Origin: Erythrobasidium yunnanense
Taxonomy: Eukaryota; Basidiomycota; Cystobasidiomycetes; Erythrobasidiales; Erythrobasidiaceae
Reading direction: 5' to 3'
NCBI GenBank assembly: GCA_001600175.1
Contig: BCJC01000004.1
Location: forward strand, 1,240,001-1,304,000
Length of the DNA: 64,000 nucleotides
This document shows positions 23,942 to 36,619 of the stretch, one piece after another. The notes beneath the pieces were generated by a model, which ran no database searches, was not told where the DNA came from, and was given only the letters and a program-made list of their open reading frames with translations. The translations under genes were made by a program, and so were the position numbers. The number at the start of each line of letters is the position of its first letter. Position 1 is the stretch's first letter.

Positions 23942-26900
23942 ATGCAGGTGCAGAGCCCTCCGCAGGCGTATCAGGCTCAGCCGGCAATGACGAGCTACGC
24001 CCAGTATCAGCAGCAGCAAGCATACCGGCCCGGCACTCTTCCACCTGGCGTGACTGTCGGGATTGGCGAATATGTAGTCACCATAGAACGCTTCCTCAGC
24101 GAGGGCAAGCGGCCAAGCTTTACCGAAACGAGATGCAAGCACTTTGAGCTGATACATCCAACTAACATCCAGGCGGATTCGCGCATGTATATCTCGTCTA
24201 CTCGCAAGAACCTATTCCTAAAGGATCAAAGACTTATCAGCATGTCCTAAAAAGAGTCGCTGTTCCAGACAAGGAAACGCTCAAAGAGGTCCGCTGGGAA
24301 GTGGATGTTATGGTAGCTGGCCATCCTATGCTTCTTCCTACTCTGCTGATAACTAATGTACAATCAGAAACGCGTCCGTGGACACAAGCATATCGTCAAT
24401 TTGATCGAGGCTTCAGCAACACCGATACCTGGAACGTCCGGCTACGAAGTGTTCATTCTCATGGAGTACGCGCCAGGAGGCGGTATTATCGATATGATGA
24501 ATACGCGCCTGCAGAACCGCCTGACAGAGCAGGAGATCCTAAAGATATTTGGCGATGTCGTGGAAGCTGTCTGCTGGATGCACACGAGAGATCCCCCACT
24601 CATACATAGAGATCTTAAGGTGAGTCCGACTGCGTTGACGCACTCTAGCCGGTCTGAGCATACAATCCTTCTCCAGGTCGAGAACATCCTCTTGGCAGGC
24701 AAAGATCTATACAAGCTCTGCGATTTTGGCTCATCCGCTGTACCGAAACCTCGACCGCCTCAGACTACACAAGAAATACAGGCGCTGGAAGCTGAGCTCA
24801 ACAAGCATACTACTCTGCAATATCGGGCGCCGGAGATGTGCGATGTGTGGTCGCGGAAAGGCGTTGGTCTGGCTGCCGGTAAGTTACGCTTCAAATTCAT
24901 CCGATGACGTAGCACTTACACTTTCTCGCAGACATCTGGGCCTTGGGAGTCTTGCTGTACAAATTGTGCTTCTACATTACGCCATTCGAGGAACAAGGCC
25001 CGCTGGCTATTCTCAATGTGCAGTATAGCATGCCTGCATACCCTGCGTACTCGGCGGCGATGCGCGACATGATAGTCGGCATGCTGCTGGAAAGTGCTGC
25101 CGCGCGACCGACAGCCTACGAGGTGCATGAGCTGGTATGCCTGCTGCGAGGCATCGCACCCAACACCTCTTACGTAGGTCATGTAACTTCCAAGCCAGAG
25201 ATTGCAAACTGAATTTAGGCGATCTGCAATAGCGGGTTCAACAAGCTCAAGTGCCGCATTCGGCACCATCACCTGCTTTCGATGGCTCCGTCACCCCTTC
25301 AAACCTTCCTTCGCGCCCTACATCTCAAGCAGACAACGTGCTACGCCAAGTACCGAGCTCGGCTGTATCGCAAGCACAGCTGCATCCTTCAGCAGCCGAA
25401 GGGATTTCTCCCATGCGGAGGGGCCGACCTACCAAGCTACCTCACACCCCTTCATCTACTTCTGTCCAACAATCTACATCTTCGTCAACGGGTGTAAAGC
25501 CTGAATGGGCTGTTGCGGATCCTTCGACTAATACGAGCTCCGCTAGTCTAGGCTTTGGCGATTCTTTCGATCCCAGCAGTCAGTCTACCGATACAAGGCC
25601 ATCTCCTTCTCAGGAAGCAGTTCCACAAAGTATAACAGATGCCGCTACCGCGGCGCTCTTCGAAGAGCTATCGAGTCCTGGCTCTACCGTGAAAGCGCCA
25701 CCTACTCTCGCTTCTCTAGCTGCGGCGCGGCAGAATGGAGGCGCCAAGCCACAGGCTTTTGGCAGCTCTGCACCAGCCTATCCTTCTTCTGCAAACACTA
25801 CATTCGGTCCAAGGAAAGTCACGCCCACGAGGCCACTTGGCCCGCGCCCTCAGGCTGCTGCACCCGTGCCGCAAGCTCAGCAACTGCCGCAGACATCTAC
25901 CACGCCAGCATCGTCGGCTAATACGAACGGTCAAAGCCAACCAATAGCTTCGCAGCCTTCTGGACAGGCCCTATCCTCGATTGATACGTCAGCACGGCAG
26001 ACATCTGCACTAAGTGTCTTACCACCAAAGCCAAAAATGGTCTCAAGAGGATCGCAGACTTCGCCTTCGCTGCTCAATGACTGGAAGAGGAGAGAAAGCG
26101 AAAACCTCATGCGATTGAGCACACAGGCTCGCTTGTCCTCTTACACAAAAGGTTCAGCGAGCGATCAACCATCGAACGAGCCGGAGAAATTTCCAAGTAT
26201 CGATGAGTGGGAAAGTACTGGATTTTCGCCTCCTCCAGCTGGTGCCGCACAACAAACAACAAGCCAGCAAGCGCTCCCCGCAATAGATCTGCTCAGCGTT
26301 GATGACGAAGAGCAGACCGGCGGGAACGGTGTTGAAGAGGCGGTAGGCGAGAAGAGTCCCTCGGAGGCAAGAGAAGAAGCAGATTCGGAAGAACCTGCCG
26401 GACAGACGCCTCAGCGTTCTTTATCTGTCAAGATTATGGTGGCGAGTATGTCGAATTCATCAACGCCAGCGCTATCTCCCAGGCCAGACGCTGCTAGGGA
26501 GAAGTTCAAGCCTGTCAAGAAGGATTCTCCGGTGCTGCAAAGACAGCTCTCCTCTATGTCAAGTACCTCGACGACGTCTTCAAGATCTATGCCTGTCGTT
26601 TCGGCATCTCCTACGCCCCTCGAAGAGCAAGACTCCAGCGACGATGAGCTTGCTAGTCCCGAAGCTGTTACTGGACAGCGATACGGCAGGACGACGCCGA
26701 AGCAGCAGGAAAGCGCAGAGAGTTCCTCTAGCAAGCCTAAGGAGACGAGCAATGGCAACTTTGAAGCAGCACCAGCTCTTGCGTCGATTCAGAAGTTTGC
26801 GCCGAGACCAGCTGGGCGCGGACCGCCAGTCTTAGCTCCAAAGCCAAAGCCCGCGGGTATAGTCAGCGCTGTCTCTCGCTACGAGGGTATATCGGCGAAA

Positions 26901-27398
26901 ACTTCGCCAAAATCGGAAGACCGCTCAGAAGGCCCGATCGCTCTTAAGCCAGAGAAGCCTGTCAAACCACCCAAACCGGGTTCGTTGCCGAGCGCCTCTT
27001 CGGCTGAAGATTTCGACACTCGCTTCCCTGCTATAGACACTGCTGAGCAGAGTTCGCCTACATCGTCTTCGGCTGGGGGAAGTAGACGGCAGCCGTTCAA
27101 GCCTTCACGGGAAAACTCGAGCCAGAGCATCAGCAGCATGGCAGCCTTCTCTCCTCCTACAAGTGCTAAGCCTCGGGATCGACCGCAGTCGATGTATATG
27201 CCAACACAAGAGCAAAGCAGTACGAATGGATCGCGGCCTGCCAATGAGGAAGAAGAGGATGGAGGGTTCAAAGGAGTAGCGAGTCTCCGCGATAGATGGC
27301 AGAAAGGTATCAGCTCACAGCAACAGCCTTCGAACGATGGAAGCTCCAGTCTGAACAGGCGATCGACGGTTGCTTCTCGCTGGACGAATCGAGCCTGA
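23942..27398 (+). CDS. ARK1: Ark/Prk (NAK family) actin-regulating serine/threonine kinase
   Basis: The exons are 23942-24104, 24173-24312, 24368-24619, 24677-24878, 24932-25173 and 25233-27398, giving 1054 residues. The kinase domain covers about residues 35-330: glycine loop EGGFAHVYLV, VLKRV lysine, catalytic IHRDLKVENIL, DFGSS, and the NAK-type activation segment TTLQYRAPEM. The remaining 700 residues are Ser/Pro/Gln-rich and disordered with polyproline patches, as in yeast Ark1/Prk1/Akl1. Such kinases phosphorylate Pan1 and related endocytic coat proteins to disassemble actin patches. Intron 1 uses a GC donor (GCAAGC); no GT site there restores SEGGFAHV. The paralogue within the Ark/Prk/Akl group cannot be fixed from sequence alone. 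Confidence 0.9.
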
Positions 27399-27670
27399 GG
27401 CTGCCGGCGCCTAGCTTGGACCCATGTAGCATCTGCAGCAGTAGTAAGATAGTTATCACAACACATTTCATGTACCGTGTTTATTATGGTGCTTCAGCTG
27501 TCATCCAAATTACCCAATTAGGCAAAATCTACTGATGAGCGTCATCGAGCGCAGTGGACTTAGATAATTCTCTCGCAGGCTACTGACGCTGATAACAAGG
27601 CTTTCTTCTTTCCTATTACCTCCTCTGAACAGCACAGGCCAGGTCATCGTCAAGCTGGACTCCCTGCAAG

Positions 27671-30071
27671 ATGGCTCCGAGAATAGACCAGGAAGAACTC
27701 GAAAAGCTTGAAAAGCCTCGGTCAAACCACGGTTACCTCAAGGGAAACTTCTGGCCTGTCAGAAAGGAGTTTGATCTACTACCGTGCGAACTGCTGTATG
27801 GTCTACTGCCGCAAGAGCTTGCTGGAGGGCAATACCTTCGAAACGGTGGCAATGCGTATTTTCCGCCCGACAAGCAAGGGCAAGGCTACCACTTGTACGT
27901 ATACTCGTATCTGTACTGGGTGTAAGAAGCTGATGTCTGCTTGCCAGCTTCGATGGAGATGGAATGATCCATGGTGTCTTCTTTCGGAGAGAGGACTCTG
28001 GAAGAATAGTACCGTGTTACGTGAACAAGTTTGTGCAAACAGATGTGCTTCTAGCATCCAAGAAGTGCGTGCAGTCTGCCTAGAGTCTACGGGAATGTTT
28101 GGCTAATCCGGCTTCTTTCAGACGCGGTCGGACATTACTACCTAGCATCGCATCACTTATCGCACCTATCGCAAGATATCCCGTCAATCTGATACTCTCC
28201 CTTGTGCGAACTACGACAATCTGCTATCTTTCCACCTTAACGCGCTTGAGCGTCGCGAATACCCTGGTCGTCTTCCACAACAAGAGCTTGCTGGCAACAT
28301 GCGAGTCGGGTCCAATGATACGGTTACAAGCACCTGGTCTGGAAACGAAATCGTGGGAGATTTTCCTGGATGAGAAGACAGGAGAGGGATTAGGCGTGGG
28401 AAAGCAAGTTGTTGGCAAGAGACTGGGAAATGCAGGTCGCATGCTTGAAGAGTGGACAACGGGACATCCGAAAGTGTGCCCAGTCACAGGAGACTTGGTT
28501 TTCTATGGGTATAATATGTAAGCGGATCGCCCGGACTTTAATCGACAGAAGCTGACTTTGTCTGCAGCTTCGCAGCTCCTTTCGTCACATACTCGGTTGT
28601 CCATTCGGACGGATCACATTCATCAGCCTTCAAGTCGCCCATCAATGGTATCGCACGGCCGAAGATGATGCACGACTTCGGCGCCTCCTTACACCACTCA
28701 ATCATCCTCGACCTGCCTTTGACGATGGACCCGCTCAACGTAGTAGTAGGACGACCAATGCTCAGCTTTAATCGCTCGCTCAAGAGCCGCTTCGCTGTTC
28801 TTCCGCGATATTTCGATGGAGAAGATGATAGTGCGATTACCTGGTTTGAGGATGATGAGCCATCCCTTATCTTCCACACTGCCGACTCTTGGGACGAAGG
28901 TCATTCTGGTGGTCAATATAAAGAGGACGGCAACGATCAGATCGTCGCTGTCAACATGTTCGCGTGCCGCTTCAAGACGTCCAAGCTGGTCTACGCGGCT
29001 GGAGGGATGGAGGCGCCTCGAGACGAAGAAGAACTCTCTCGCGAACTCAGTGACGCCGTCCGACTCACTTACTTCCGCTTCTCAATCGCGCCCGAGGCAG
29101 ACAATCTTTACGACGGCACAGGCATCACACATGCATTCTCGCTTACAGCGATACCGTTCGAATTTCCTGTCATCTGCGATGAACACAGTATGCGACAGCA
29201 CAACTATATCTACGGTTGCACACTTCGATCAGGAGCGTTCGACGCTGCTCTCGAAGGCGCAAAAATCGACTGTATACTCAAGATCAATACGGAGAGCTTG
29301 CGGCAGAAAGGCATCTCTCTGGCTGGACAGGGCTTGTTGCCTAGATTTGGAGACGTTGATAAGAGGTCGTGCGAGGAAATTCTGTCGGCTCAGAGAGAGG
29401 GGATCGTAGATCCAGACATCGCGATCTTCGATCTTCCAGCAGGCTTGGTCGGCCAAGAACCTTCCTTCGTGCCGAAGAGTGACGCTGTCTCGGAAGATGA
29501 TGGATATCTCCTGTTCTATGTCTACGACGAAGCTCAGCTAGCGGCCAGTGGCGATGCTCCAGACGATTCTAAATCGCAATTATGGATCATTGATGCATCG
29601 AAGGTCGGTGTCTACCCCTCTACAGATGCTGTCGTAGGCATTGTGGATTTGCCTGCTCGAGTACCGTATGGTCTGCACTCCAGCTTCATTACGGCAGAAC
29701 AGATCCAATCTCAGCTGGAATACCAAAATCCAGCAGCTGAGCTTATACAAGCCGTCACCGCAACGACCAAAGAGAGCGACATGAGTGATCTCCGACCTCG
29801 CTTACGGTCTGCAACACTCCAAGTTGCAGAAGACAGCCAACGCCTGGAAGATAGTGTGGAAGATGTAGCGACGCAGGCTAAAGCACATCCTGCGGTACTC
29901 CTCTGGATCACGGCGCTCTTCTGGACATTGATACAGCATGTCGATAAAGCCATGTACTCGGAAAGAGCGAGGAGCTTGAGAGTGGAAGCGAGTACCACGA
30001 AGCGGAAAGCAGTTGCCGATGAGGCAGCTGGACAGATATGTAGGCAGCGAAGCAGATCTTGCATACCATAG
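27671..30071 (+). CDS. Carotenoid cleavage oxygenase (RPE65/CCD family)
   Basis: The exons are 27671-27894, 27948-28064, 28122-28517 and 28568-30071, giving 746 residues. Family marks include QYLRNGGNAYFPP, FFDGDGMIHGVFFR, HNKSLLATCESG, MMHDFGASLHHSIILDLPL and the late VDLPARVPYGLHSSFI. Histidines for the non-heme iron are visible in the blade segments (for example in HDFGASLHH). It should cleave carotenoids or stilbene-like substrates oxidatively. Two features stand out: a hydrophobic insert near residues 115-160 and a C-terminal extension of about 120 residues with a likely membrane helix (AVLLWITALFWTLIQHV). No carotenoid synthesis gene is nearby. Confidence 0.88.
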
Positions 30072-30191
30072 TTTGTAAACCTGTAGATAGTCAATTGCAT
30101 TAGTTCCGTCTGAACACTGTAGCTTTCTTTCCCTCATGTAGCATAGGTTTCTAAATAATGATGGACACTTTCGTTGCATCTACAAAGCCTT

Positions 30192-31987
30192 CTAATTCTT
30201 CCTCTGTCTCTTGCGAACGATAGTCGGTTTCACACTCTCGTCGTAGAAGACCCTAGTTGCCGACAGCAGCCATCCTCCATGACCAGTCCCATTCATCTCC
30301 GGATGCGTCCGGCCTGGCAAGACTTGATACTGGCGCATGAAAGGCTCAATCATTGTTGGATTGATGATTTCAGGAACGGTCAAGAGGGAATGAAGGCACT
30401 GTGAGAGGACCTGCGCGAAAAGAAGAGGAATTAGCTGGGGCGATAAGGGTGGAAGGATTGACGGACCTCTGATGTTGGACTATGCACTACTATCTGAGCT
30501 GACCCGGCCAAAGCTGGCAGGATCTTCTCAATGATTGACATTGGGTCATATTGCGAAGCGATGAGTGCGCTGCGGAGTCACTCCCATCAGCTTGCCTCTC
30601 GCTTACATCGACGTACGGTTCTGACTCACGCATCGAATTCCCCATCCTTCCACTCTTGTATCGTCTGTTGCAGCACTTCTACCGTAGCTTTCCTCTTCCT
30701 CAATTTCGTTCTTTCGCGCTCGTTATTTGTTTGACCATCTTCAAGTTCGAGAGGCAGGTCTTGGCCGTGGAAAGAAGGGTCCGTATAACCCCAGTGTAAT
30801 TCACGCATGACTGGCCGTTCTACGAAAGATGCTGGGAGATTCAGGATCGGAGGGATCTGGTTTGCTGGAGGGGAGTCGTGGGGATGCAATACTAATATGA
30901 GACCTTCGCCTGTGGGTAGGTTGATCAGCTACCTTCTGCAAAAGCAAGTTTGAGCGTGCTTACCAGCCAATCTCTCGGCTACTGCAGCAGTCAGCATTCC
31001 CGACGCGTCATCTACCACAATCAGACGTGCGCCCGGTCTGACATTCGCGATAGACAGCATCTGGGCCAGCGAGTCCGGCCTCAAACTCCTTATCCTCTTT
31101 GGGTCCAAGTCGAAATAGTACTGGCAGACATTGTGCACCGTGGGTGGGAGGACGGTAAAGTATTTGAGATACTTGCTCTCTTTCGTCTTGCGGTATTTCG
31201 CTTTGCTAAACTCATTCTTGAGGGCGAAAGCTTCGTGTTCTGCGATCTGGCGTTCGATGATTTCCTGAGCAGCCAGCGAGATCAGCTGGATTCTGGGCAA
31301 TAAATGACAATTCGCACCCACCTGCCCGCTCACACCCTGCTTCTTCATGTCCATAATCTCAACGTATGACAATGTTTTCGCGCCTGTCGCTTTTATGAGT
31401 TCGTTTGTCGCATCTGTCTGGATGATCTCCTCCAGCGTGATACTATCTGTATCTTTACGCCTAAGCTTGCATAGATCTTTCGCTTTCACTTGCTGATTCT
31501 TCTTTCCTCTGGCCGTCGTTTCTTTACCTTTTCCTTTCGCTGTTTTAGCAAGAGGTATCACAGCGTCTTCATCGTCGTTGACTGCATCGCTGTTGTCTTC
31601 GCTGTTAATGTTGCTATCAGGCTGCACGACTTCAAACGTCGCTCCATAGGGCTGCCCGATAAGCTCGGTGCTGAGGAAGCTGCCGTATCTTCCCAAGTTT
31701 ATGACATTCTGCTCAGCCAGCCGGATCAGGCGCACAGTCTCGCTGGGGAGTTGGAGGAGAACAGCGTCGTTGGCCTGCACATAGGCGCGAGAGGTGGATG
31801 TAGAAGCGGATGTCGAGGTGGATGCTTCTGGCTCTGGCTCTGCTGGACCGTCCAGATCCTGGACAACATCTTCTGGCTGCTGGCGTCCATCATTGACTGC
31901 TGTTGGTGCTGCATTCTCTGCGATACTGTCAATCTCCATCCTTGTCGAAGCAAGAAAAGGCGAAAGGGAAGCGACCAAGACCGTCAA
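30192..31987 (-). CDS. TRM6: tRNA (adenine-58-N1) methyltransferase non-catalytic subunit Trm6
   Basis: The exons on the minus strand are 31987-31322, 31264-30964, 30909-30630, 30569-30467 and 30410-30192, giving 522 residues; a second in-frame start at 31939 (MEIDSIAENAAP) is equally good. Trm6/Gcd10 features are NLGRYGSF near the start, SNELIKATGAKTLSY-like text, FTVLPPTVHNVCQYYFDLDP, the degenerate methyltransferase strand GARLIVVDDASGMLTAAVAERLAG, and the C-terminal RQYQVLPGRTHPEMNGTGHG. With Trm61 it forms the nuclear enzyme that makes m1A58, important for initiator tRNA. A lysine/acid-rich insert separates the two halves. The gene is convergent with the carotenoid oxygenase. Confidence 0.93.
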
Positions 31988-32613
31988 GACTGTCTATCGA
32001 GCTCGATGCGCTCTCATGAGTGTATGAACCTTCCAGAAATGCGCCAACGTAGTAGCACTTCCCACTTCTGTCTATTTTCGCCCGTTTCGCGAGCTTGCGA
32101 GCGGTAGACTCTCTCAAACGACCGCTTCTTCCGACTGCATCTGCTGCATCTACAGCTCTGGCATTGCATATGCATCAAGATGTCGGGAAGTCTGACTTAT
32201 GCCCATCTCGACGCAGCGCATCAAGACGCTCTAAGATCACAAAGCTTGCTCATGGCTTACAATACAACGCGATGTAGCACTGTAGCTGACCTTTCATAGC
32301 AAAAGAAGGATGTCGAAGAAGAAGCACTCTCGTCGCGTCCTGACTGGACTGACCCGGCACAACATGCCCCTCGCTCGACAGCGCTTTGGCCAGTGATCGC
32401 GCACAGATCCCTTGCTAACAAGCCTAACAAGCCGGGACGTCTACGGCTCCTCAACTTCTCGCATTAAAGAGATCTCGTCTTTCTCCCTTGTTTCTTGACC
32501 ATCCACTTCTAACAAACGCAAACACCCAAGTCATTGTCTGAAAAGCACATACACACACGCTCCTTACACTCCTTTATCTCGTTCTTGCTACTCACGAAAG
32601 CGCCACCTTCATC
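31988..32613. promoter_or_regulatory. Divergent intergenic region, TRM6 and secreted-protein promoters
   Basis: These 626 bp lie between divergent genes. The last 120 bp before 32614 are pyrimidine- and AC-rich, typical of a fungal core promoter and leader. Frames in the rest look non-coding. Confidence 0.4.
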
Positions 32614-33261
32614 ATGCTCGCGAAAACTCTTCTCACGTTCGCCGGCTTCAACGCTCTCACAGCATTTGCTTTTCATAGCGCTCCTGGCACTGACTGCACT
32701 GGCTCAGGACCATGCTCTTGTGCGTGCATACGAGCGCTACCAATCGGTCGGCATCGGCTGACCGCCCACTGTGCTTTTCTAGATCAGTACGTGCCCTTAG
32801 GGGGTTCGGATGCAGACATCGTAACAGTCAATGCATTCTGCTCGCCAAACGGAAAATGTGGAGAGAACGGCGCGTCTTGTCAGACCTCGGATAACTGTTA
32901 CAGTGCGCGCCGTACTTCGTCAGGGCTCTAGGCTTCCAGCTGACGCGATTCTATAGATTACTGCGCTACTGAAGGAGCAGTCAAGACTTGCGGCGGGCTT
33001 GGAGCTTTATGTAATTCGCAAGAACCCTTCCGATCCGGTCAGCTCTTCTTCGCCTGCAGTACGCCTGCTTATTCATGCTCAGCGGATGGCTCGCCCGAGA
33101 ACCCACAAGGTGTCTGTCAGCTTGGCGCCTCTCAGGCTGCCAGAGTCAAGTCGAGAAGAGCTGCACACTCTTCTATCGCGCAGGAATTGGAAAGAATGGA
33201 AATTATCAGGCGCGCAGCCAAGATCGTGGAAAGAGCTGGAGACGAGAAGGTGGTAGAATAA
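32614..33261 (+). CDS. Secreted cysteine-rich protein, effector-like
   Basis: The exons are 32614-32719, 32783-32902 and 32957-33261, giving 176 residues. The N-terminus is a signal peptide (MLAKTLLTFAGFNALTAFAFHS). Eleven cysteines follow, all before residue 135, spread as in small disulfide-knotted secreted proteins: DCTGSGPC, FCSPNGKCGENGASC, NCYNYC, TCGGLGALC, FFACS, YSCSADG and GVCQLG. After them comes a dibasic site (KSRRAA) and a charged helical tail rich in Arg and Glu. The spliced frame keeps the cysteine pattern, while unspliced frames do not. No enzyme motif is visible. It could be a wall-associated protein, an elicitor or a host-interaction effector. Confidence 0.75.
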
Positions 33262-33620
33262 GCTCTTCCAACTCGGTGAAGATGCACTATCCTCTCTATA
33301 TACCAGCGCGTCAAAATCGAGGATATAGACTATAGATTCAGATCTCAGCCGATTAGAGATCAGCGGGATAACATACATGCACATCTTTCCTTCTTTCGAT
33401 GTATCATATAGTACTTAGAGACTCTTACATAGCTGCTAGACAGCATCAGTAATCGAGCACCCTTTAGCCAAGACTCGTGTTCGGACAGTCTCAGAAGCTC
33501 GCTGGAATTGATCGAGTGATCTTGGGTGTATAGTCGCATCTAGAAACTGTGTAGAAAGGTGTTGCCGGGCGAGGAGATTTCCTTCTTTTCTCGCTTGTCT
33601 GTAGCGATTTGAGGTCTGTC
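33262..33620. other. Intergenic region upstream of AFG2
   Basis: This stretch holds the 3' end of the secreted-protein gene and the AFG2 promoter. I see no gene. Confidence 0.45.
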
Positions 33621-36500
33621 ATGGCTCGAACACCAACAAGGGCAGCTTCTGCATCATCTTCAAGCGTCTCAGATGGCTCCATCAGTTCTCGCACATTCAC
33701 TCTGAAACCGCTGTCTTCTGGCTCTTCGAATGCATCGACGAGTTCGCTGCGTCAAGCTGGACGAGCTGCACGGCGTCTGCACATTTCAAGCGATGTCCTG
33801 AGGAGCTGTCGTGTCAATGCTGGAGACCCATTACTGCTCGCTGCTGCGCTTGACCCAAATGAAATCAAGCAGAGGTTGTCGCTCAAGAAACGGAAAGAAA
33901 AGGTAGCAAAGCCGAAAGGAAACCGCATTCCAAGTCTTCTGAAGCTGAGTTAAACGTTTAGAACGACGACAAAGTCAATGGCCAGCAACACTATTCGCCC
34001 GTCTCGATATGCTATGCCTGGCCGTCTTTCTCGCTCGTTAAGAACAGTATGCACAGTCTCTTCTGCCCGTAACTTCGCTTATGCTATCTATCAGATGTCG
34101 CGACTGGTCCAGCCATGCTACAAGACTCGGCCCTCGAATACGGAGATGTCGTCTCGCTGTCACCTGTACCTGCCGAAGTCACATTCGAAGCAGAGAAGAT
34201 TGTGCTACAAGTAACAAAGCATGATGCTACGAATCGAGACATCAAGGGCAAGCGGAAAGCACAAGACGATAGCGAAAGCCTGCAAGGTGTCTTTGCAGAA
34301 GTTCTTGGTAGGTCAGGATCTTGACAGACGAGAGCTTGCACGCTGAAGCAGCATCGCATGCACTAGGCGATCTCAAGCTCATCATGCTGCAGCAGAAGGT
34401 AGCTTTGCAGACTGGAGAGGGGCAAAAACTCACCGCCAGGATCGTCGAAGCCTTCGTGGGCGGAAAGAAAGCGCCCAATGGAGTCTTCCAGATCACAGAC
34501 GATACAGAAGTGGAAATACAGCTACCTAGCAAGCCTAAGCGCGAAAGTCTCATCCCAGCAGCTGCGAGCGGGTCATTCGGTCTTCCAGCAGGCTACGAAG
34601 CAGTCGGTGGTCTGGACAGACACATCGCTCAGATCAGGGAGCTTGTAGAGCTGCCACTCACGCGTCCAGACCTCTTCTCGCACTTTAATCTCACACCGCC
34701 TCGGGGTATCTTACTGCATGGTCCGCCTGGGACAGGCAAAACGCTCCTCGCATCCAGTATAGCTGCCTCTCTGCGACTTCCTCTGTTCCAGGTGGACGGT
34801 CCAAGCTTGTCCAGTCCATATCATGGCGAGACCGAGCAACGTCTAAGGGAAGTGTTCGAAGAAGCTCAGGAAGTAGCGCCGAGCATCATCGTAATTGACG
34901 AAGTAGATGCGCTTGTGCCTGCTCGTGAAGAAGCTGGCGAAGTCGAACGGAGGGTAGTAGCTACTCTTCTGACGCTCATGGACGGTCTCGGTGCCAAAGA
35001 GACATCCGAAGAATCAGAGAATGCTGAAAACGCAGGAAGGATCATAGTGATAGCAGCTACGAATCGGCCGAATGCTATCGATCAAGCATTACGAAGACCC
35101 GGTCGATTCGATAGGGAAATTGAGATTGGCGTCCCTGATGCAGAGGCGAGACTAAGTATACTCAAGGTCCTACTCCGAAGGACACCTCATAAGCTTGAAG
35201 ACAACCTACTGGCAGAAGTAGCTGGCAAGACACATGGTTACGTCGGAGCGGATCTGGCGAGTCTTATACATACTGCAGGCTTGCATGCTATACGGCGTGC
35301 CACTTCGCAAGTCCGGCCTGAAGCAAGTGCCGAGAACGCCTACGCTACTGAAAACCGATCTATCGAGCTAGAGAACCAATACCTACTAGAAGAAGACCTC
35401 ACTGCTGCCTTGACGCAGACGCGGCCCTCAGCTCTCCGATCAGTCTTCTTGGAGACGCCGAATGTGTCCTGGTCAGATATAGGTGGCCAGAGTCATATTA
35501 AGCAGAAACTACAAGAAGTTATCGAATGGCCGCTGAAACATGCTGAGACGTTCAAGCGTTTGGGAGTGAAAGCTCCAAGAGGCATACTGCTGTACGGCCC
35601 ACCTGGATGCAGTAAAACTTTGATTGCTCGGGCATTGGCAAGTGGTGCGGGAGTCAACTTCATCGCCATCAAGGGTCCAGAGGTGTGTCCCCTTAGGTAT
35701 GCGCGACGTCCATACTGACATGATGCTGAAGGTATTCAACAAATACGTCGGCGAATCCGAGCGGACAATTCGAGAAACCTTCCGCAAAGCACGAGCTGCA
35801 GCACCTTGTATAGTCTTCTTGGACGAAGTGGATGTGATAGCTGCCTCTCGAGAGGATGGAGAAGGCGGAAGCAGCGATAGGATCCTGACTACGCTGCTGA
35901 CCGAGATGGATGGCATAGAGGAATTGAACGGCGTGACTGTACTGGCGGCTACGAACAGACCTGACGTAATCGTAAGTGTTCGTGCCGATGCTCTGGAGAA
36001 TGCTTGATGACACCTGTCAAACAGGACTCTGCTCTCATGCGGCCAGGCCGGCTAGACAGGATCCTCTACGTATCTCCACCTGACCATTCAGCGAGACTTG
36101 AGATATTCAAGGTCAACTTCAGCAAGATGTCGACTGCTTCTGATGTTTCGGTAGAAAAGCTTGCGGAGATGGTAAGATATGGCACTACACCTCAAGATAG
36201 AAGAAGAAGGAGCTGACGTGACTCTCCTCTGGTGCAGACGGATGGCTGCTCTGGAGCTGAGATTGTCAGCATATGTCAAGATGCAGCTTTCAACGCCATG
36301 AACGAGAATCTGCAAGCGGAGAACGTGAGTCGTCCCTTTGGCTGTCAGAAGTCACGGTGCTAACGAGTCTCATTACACCGCTACAGATACGACTGTCGCA
36401 TCTTGTGGAAGCTGCAGCAAGCGTTCGCAGAAGGATCACCCCGGAGACTATCGCATTTTACGAAGCCTGGAGAGACGCTTCTGGTGTAAGGGAAGTATAG
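33621..36500 (+). CDS. AFG2: AAA ATPase Afg2/Drg1 (SPATA5 family)
   Basis: The exons are 33621-33902, 33962-34046, 34095-34307, 34367-35682, 35732-35971, 36025-36171, 36238-36324 and 36387-36500, giving 827 residues. A Ser-rich start precedes an N-domain ([12 protein letters not shown]) and two AAA modules. D1 has Walker A GPPGTGKT near residue 311 and [11 protein letters not shown]2 has GPPGCSKT near residue 604, the Cys-Ser form typical of Afg2, and [11 protein letters not shown]. Arg fingers and ATNRPDVI are present. Drg1 releases Rlp24 from pre-60S ribosomes in the cytoplasm. The junction at 34308-34366 could also end at 34348, which would add six residues; the 59-nt form fits the intron sizes here better. 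Confidence 0.94.
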
Positions 36501-36619
36501 ACCGTATACATCACGACACCAAGCATCTTCAATCACGGTTCAGACCATCTGCTATCTCGTCTCAACTTGCCTTGATTGCCTTACCTCTTGACATCTCGCA
36601 AAAGCGTCTGACGCCCAAC

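Noticed and set aside
31490-32107. 205-codon plus-strand frame over TRM6
   Set aside because: Shadow of the TRM6 first exon and its promoter with improbable Cys/Ser composition.
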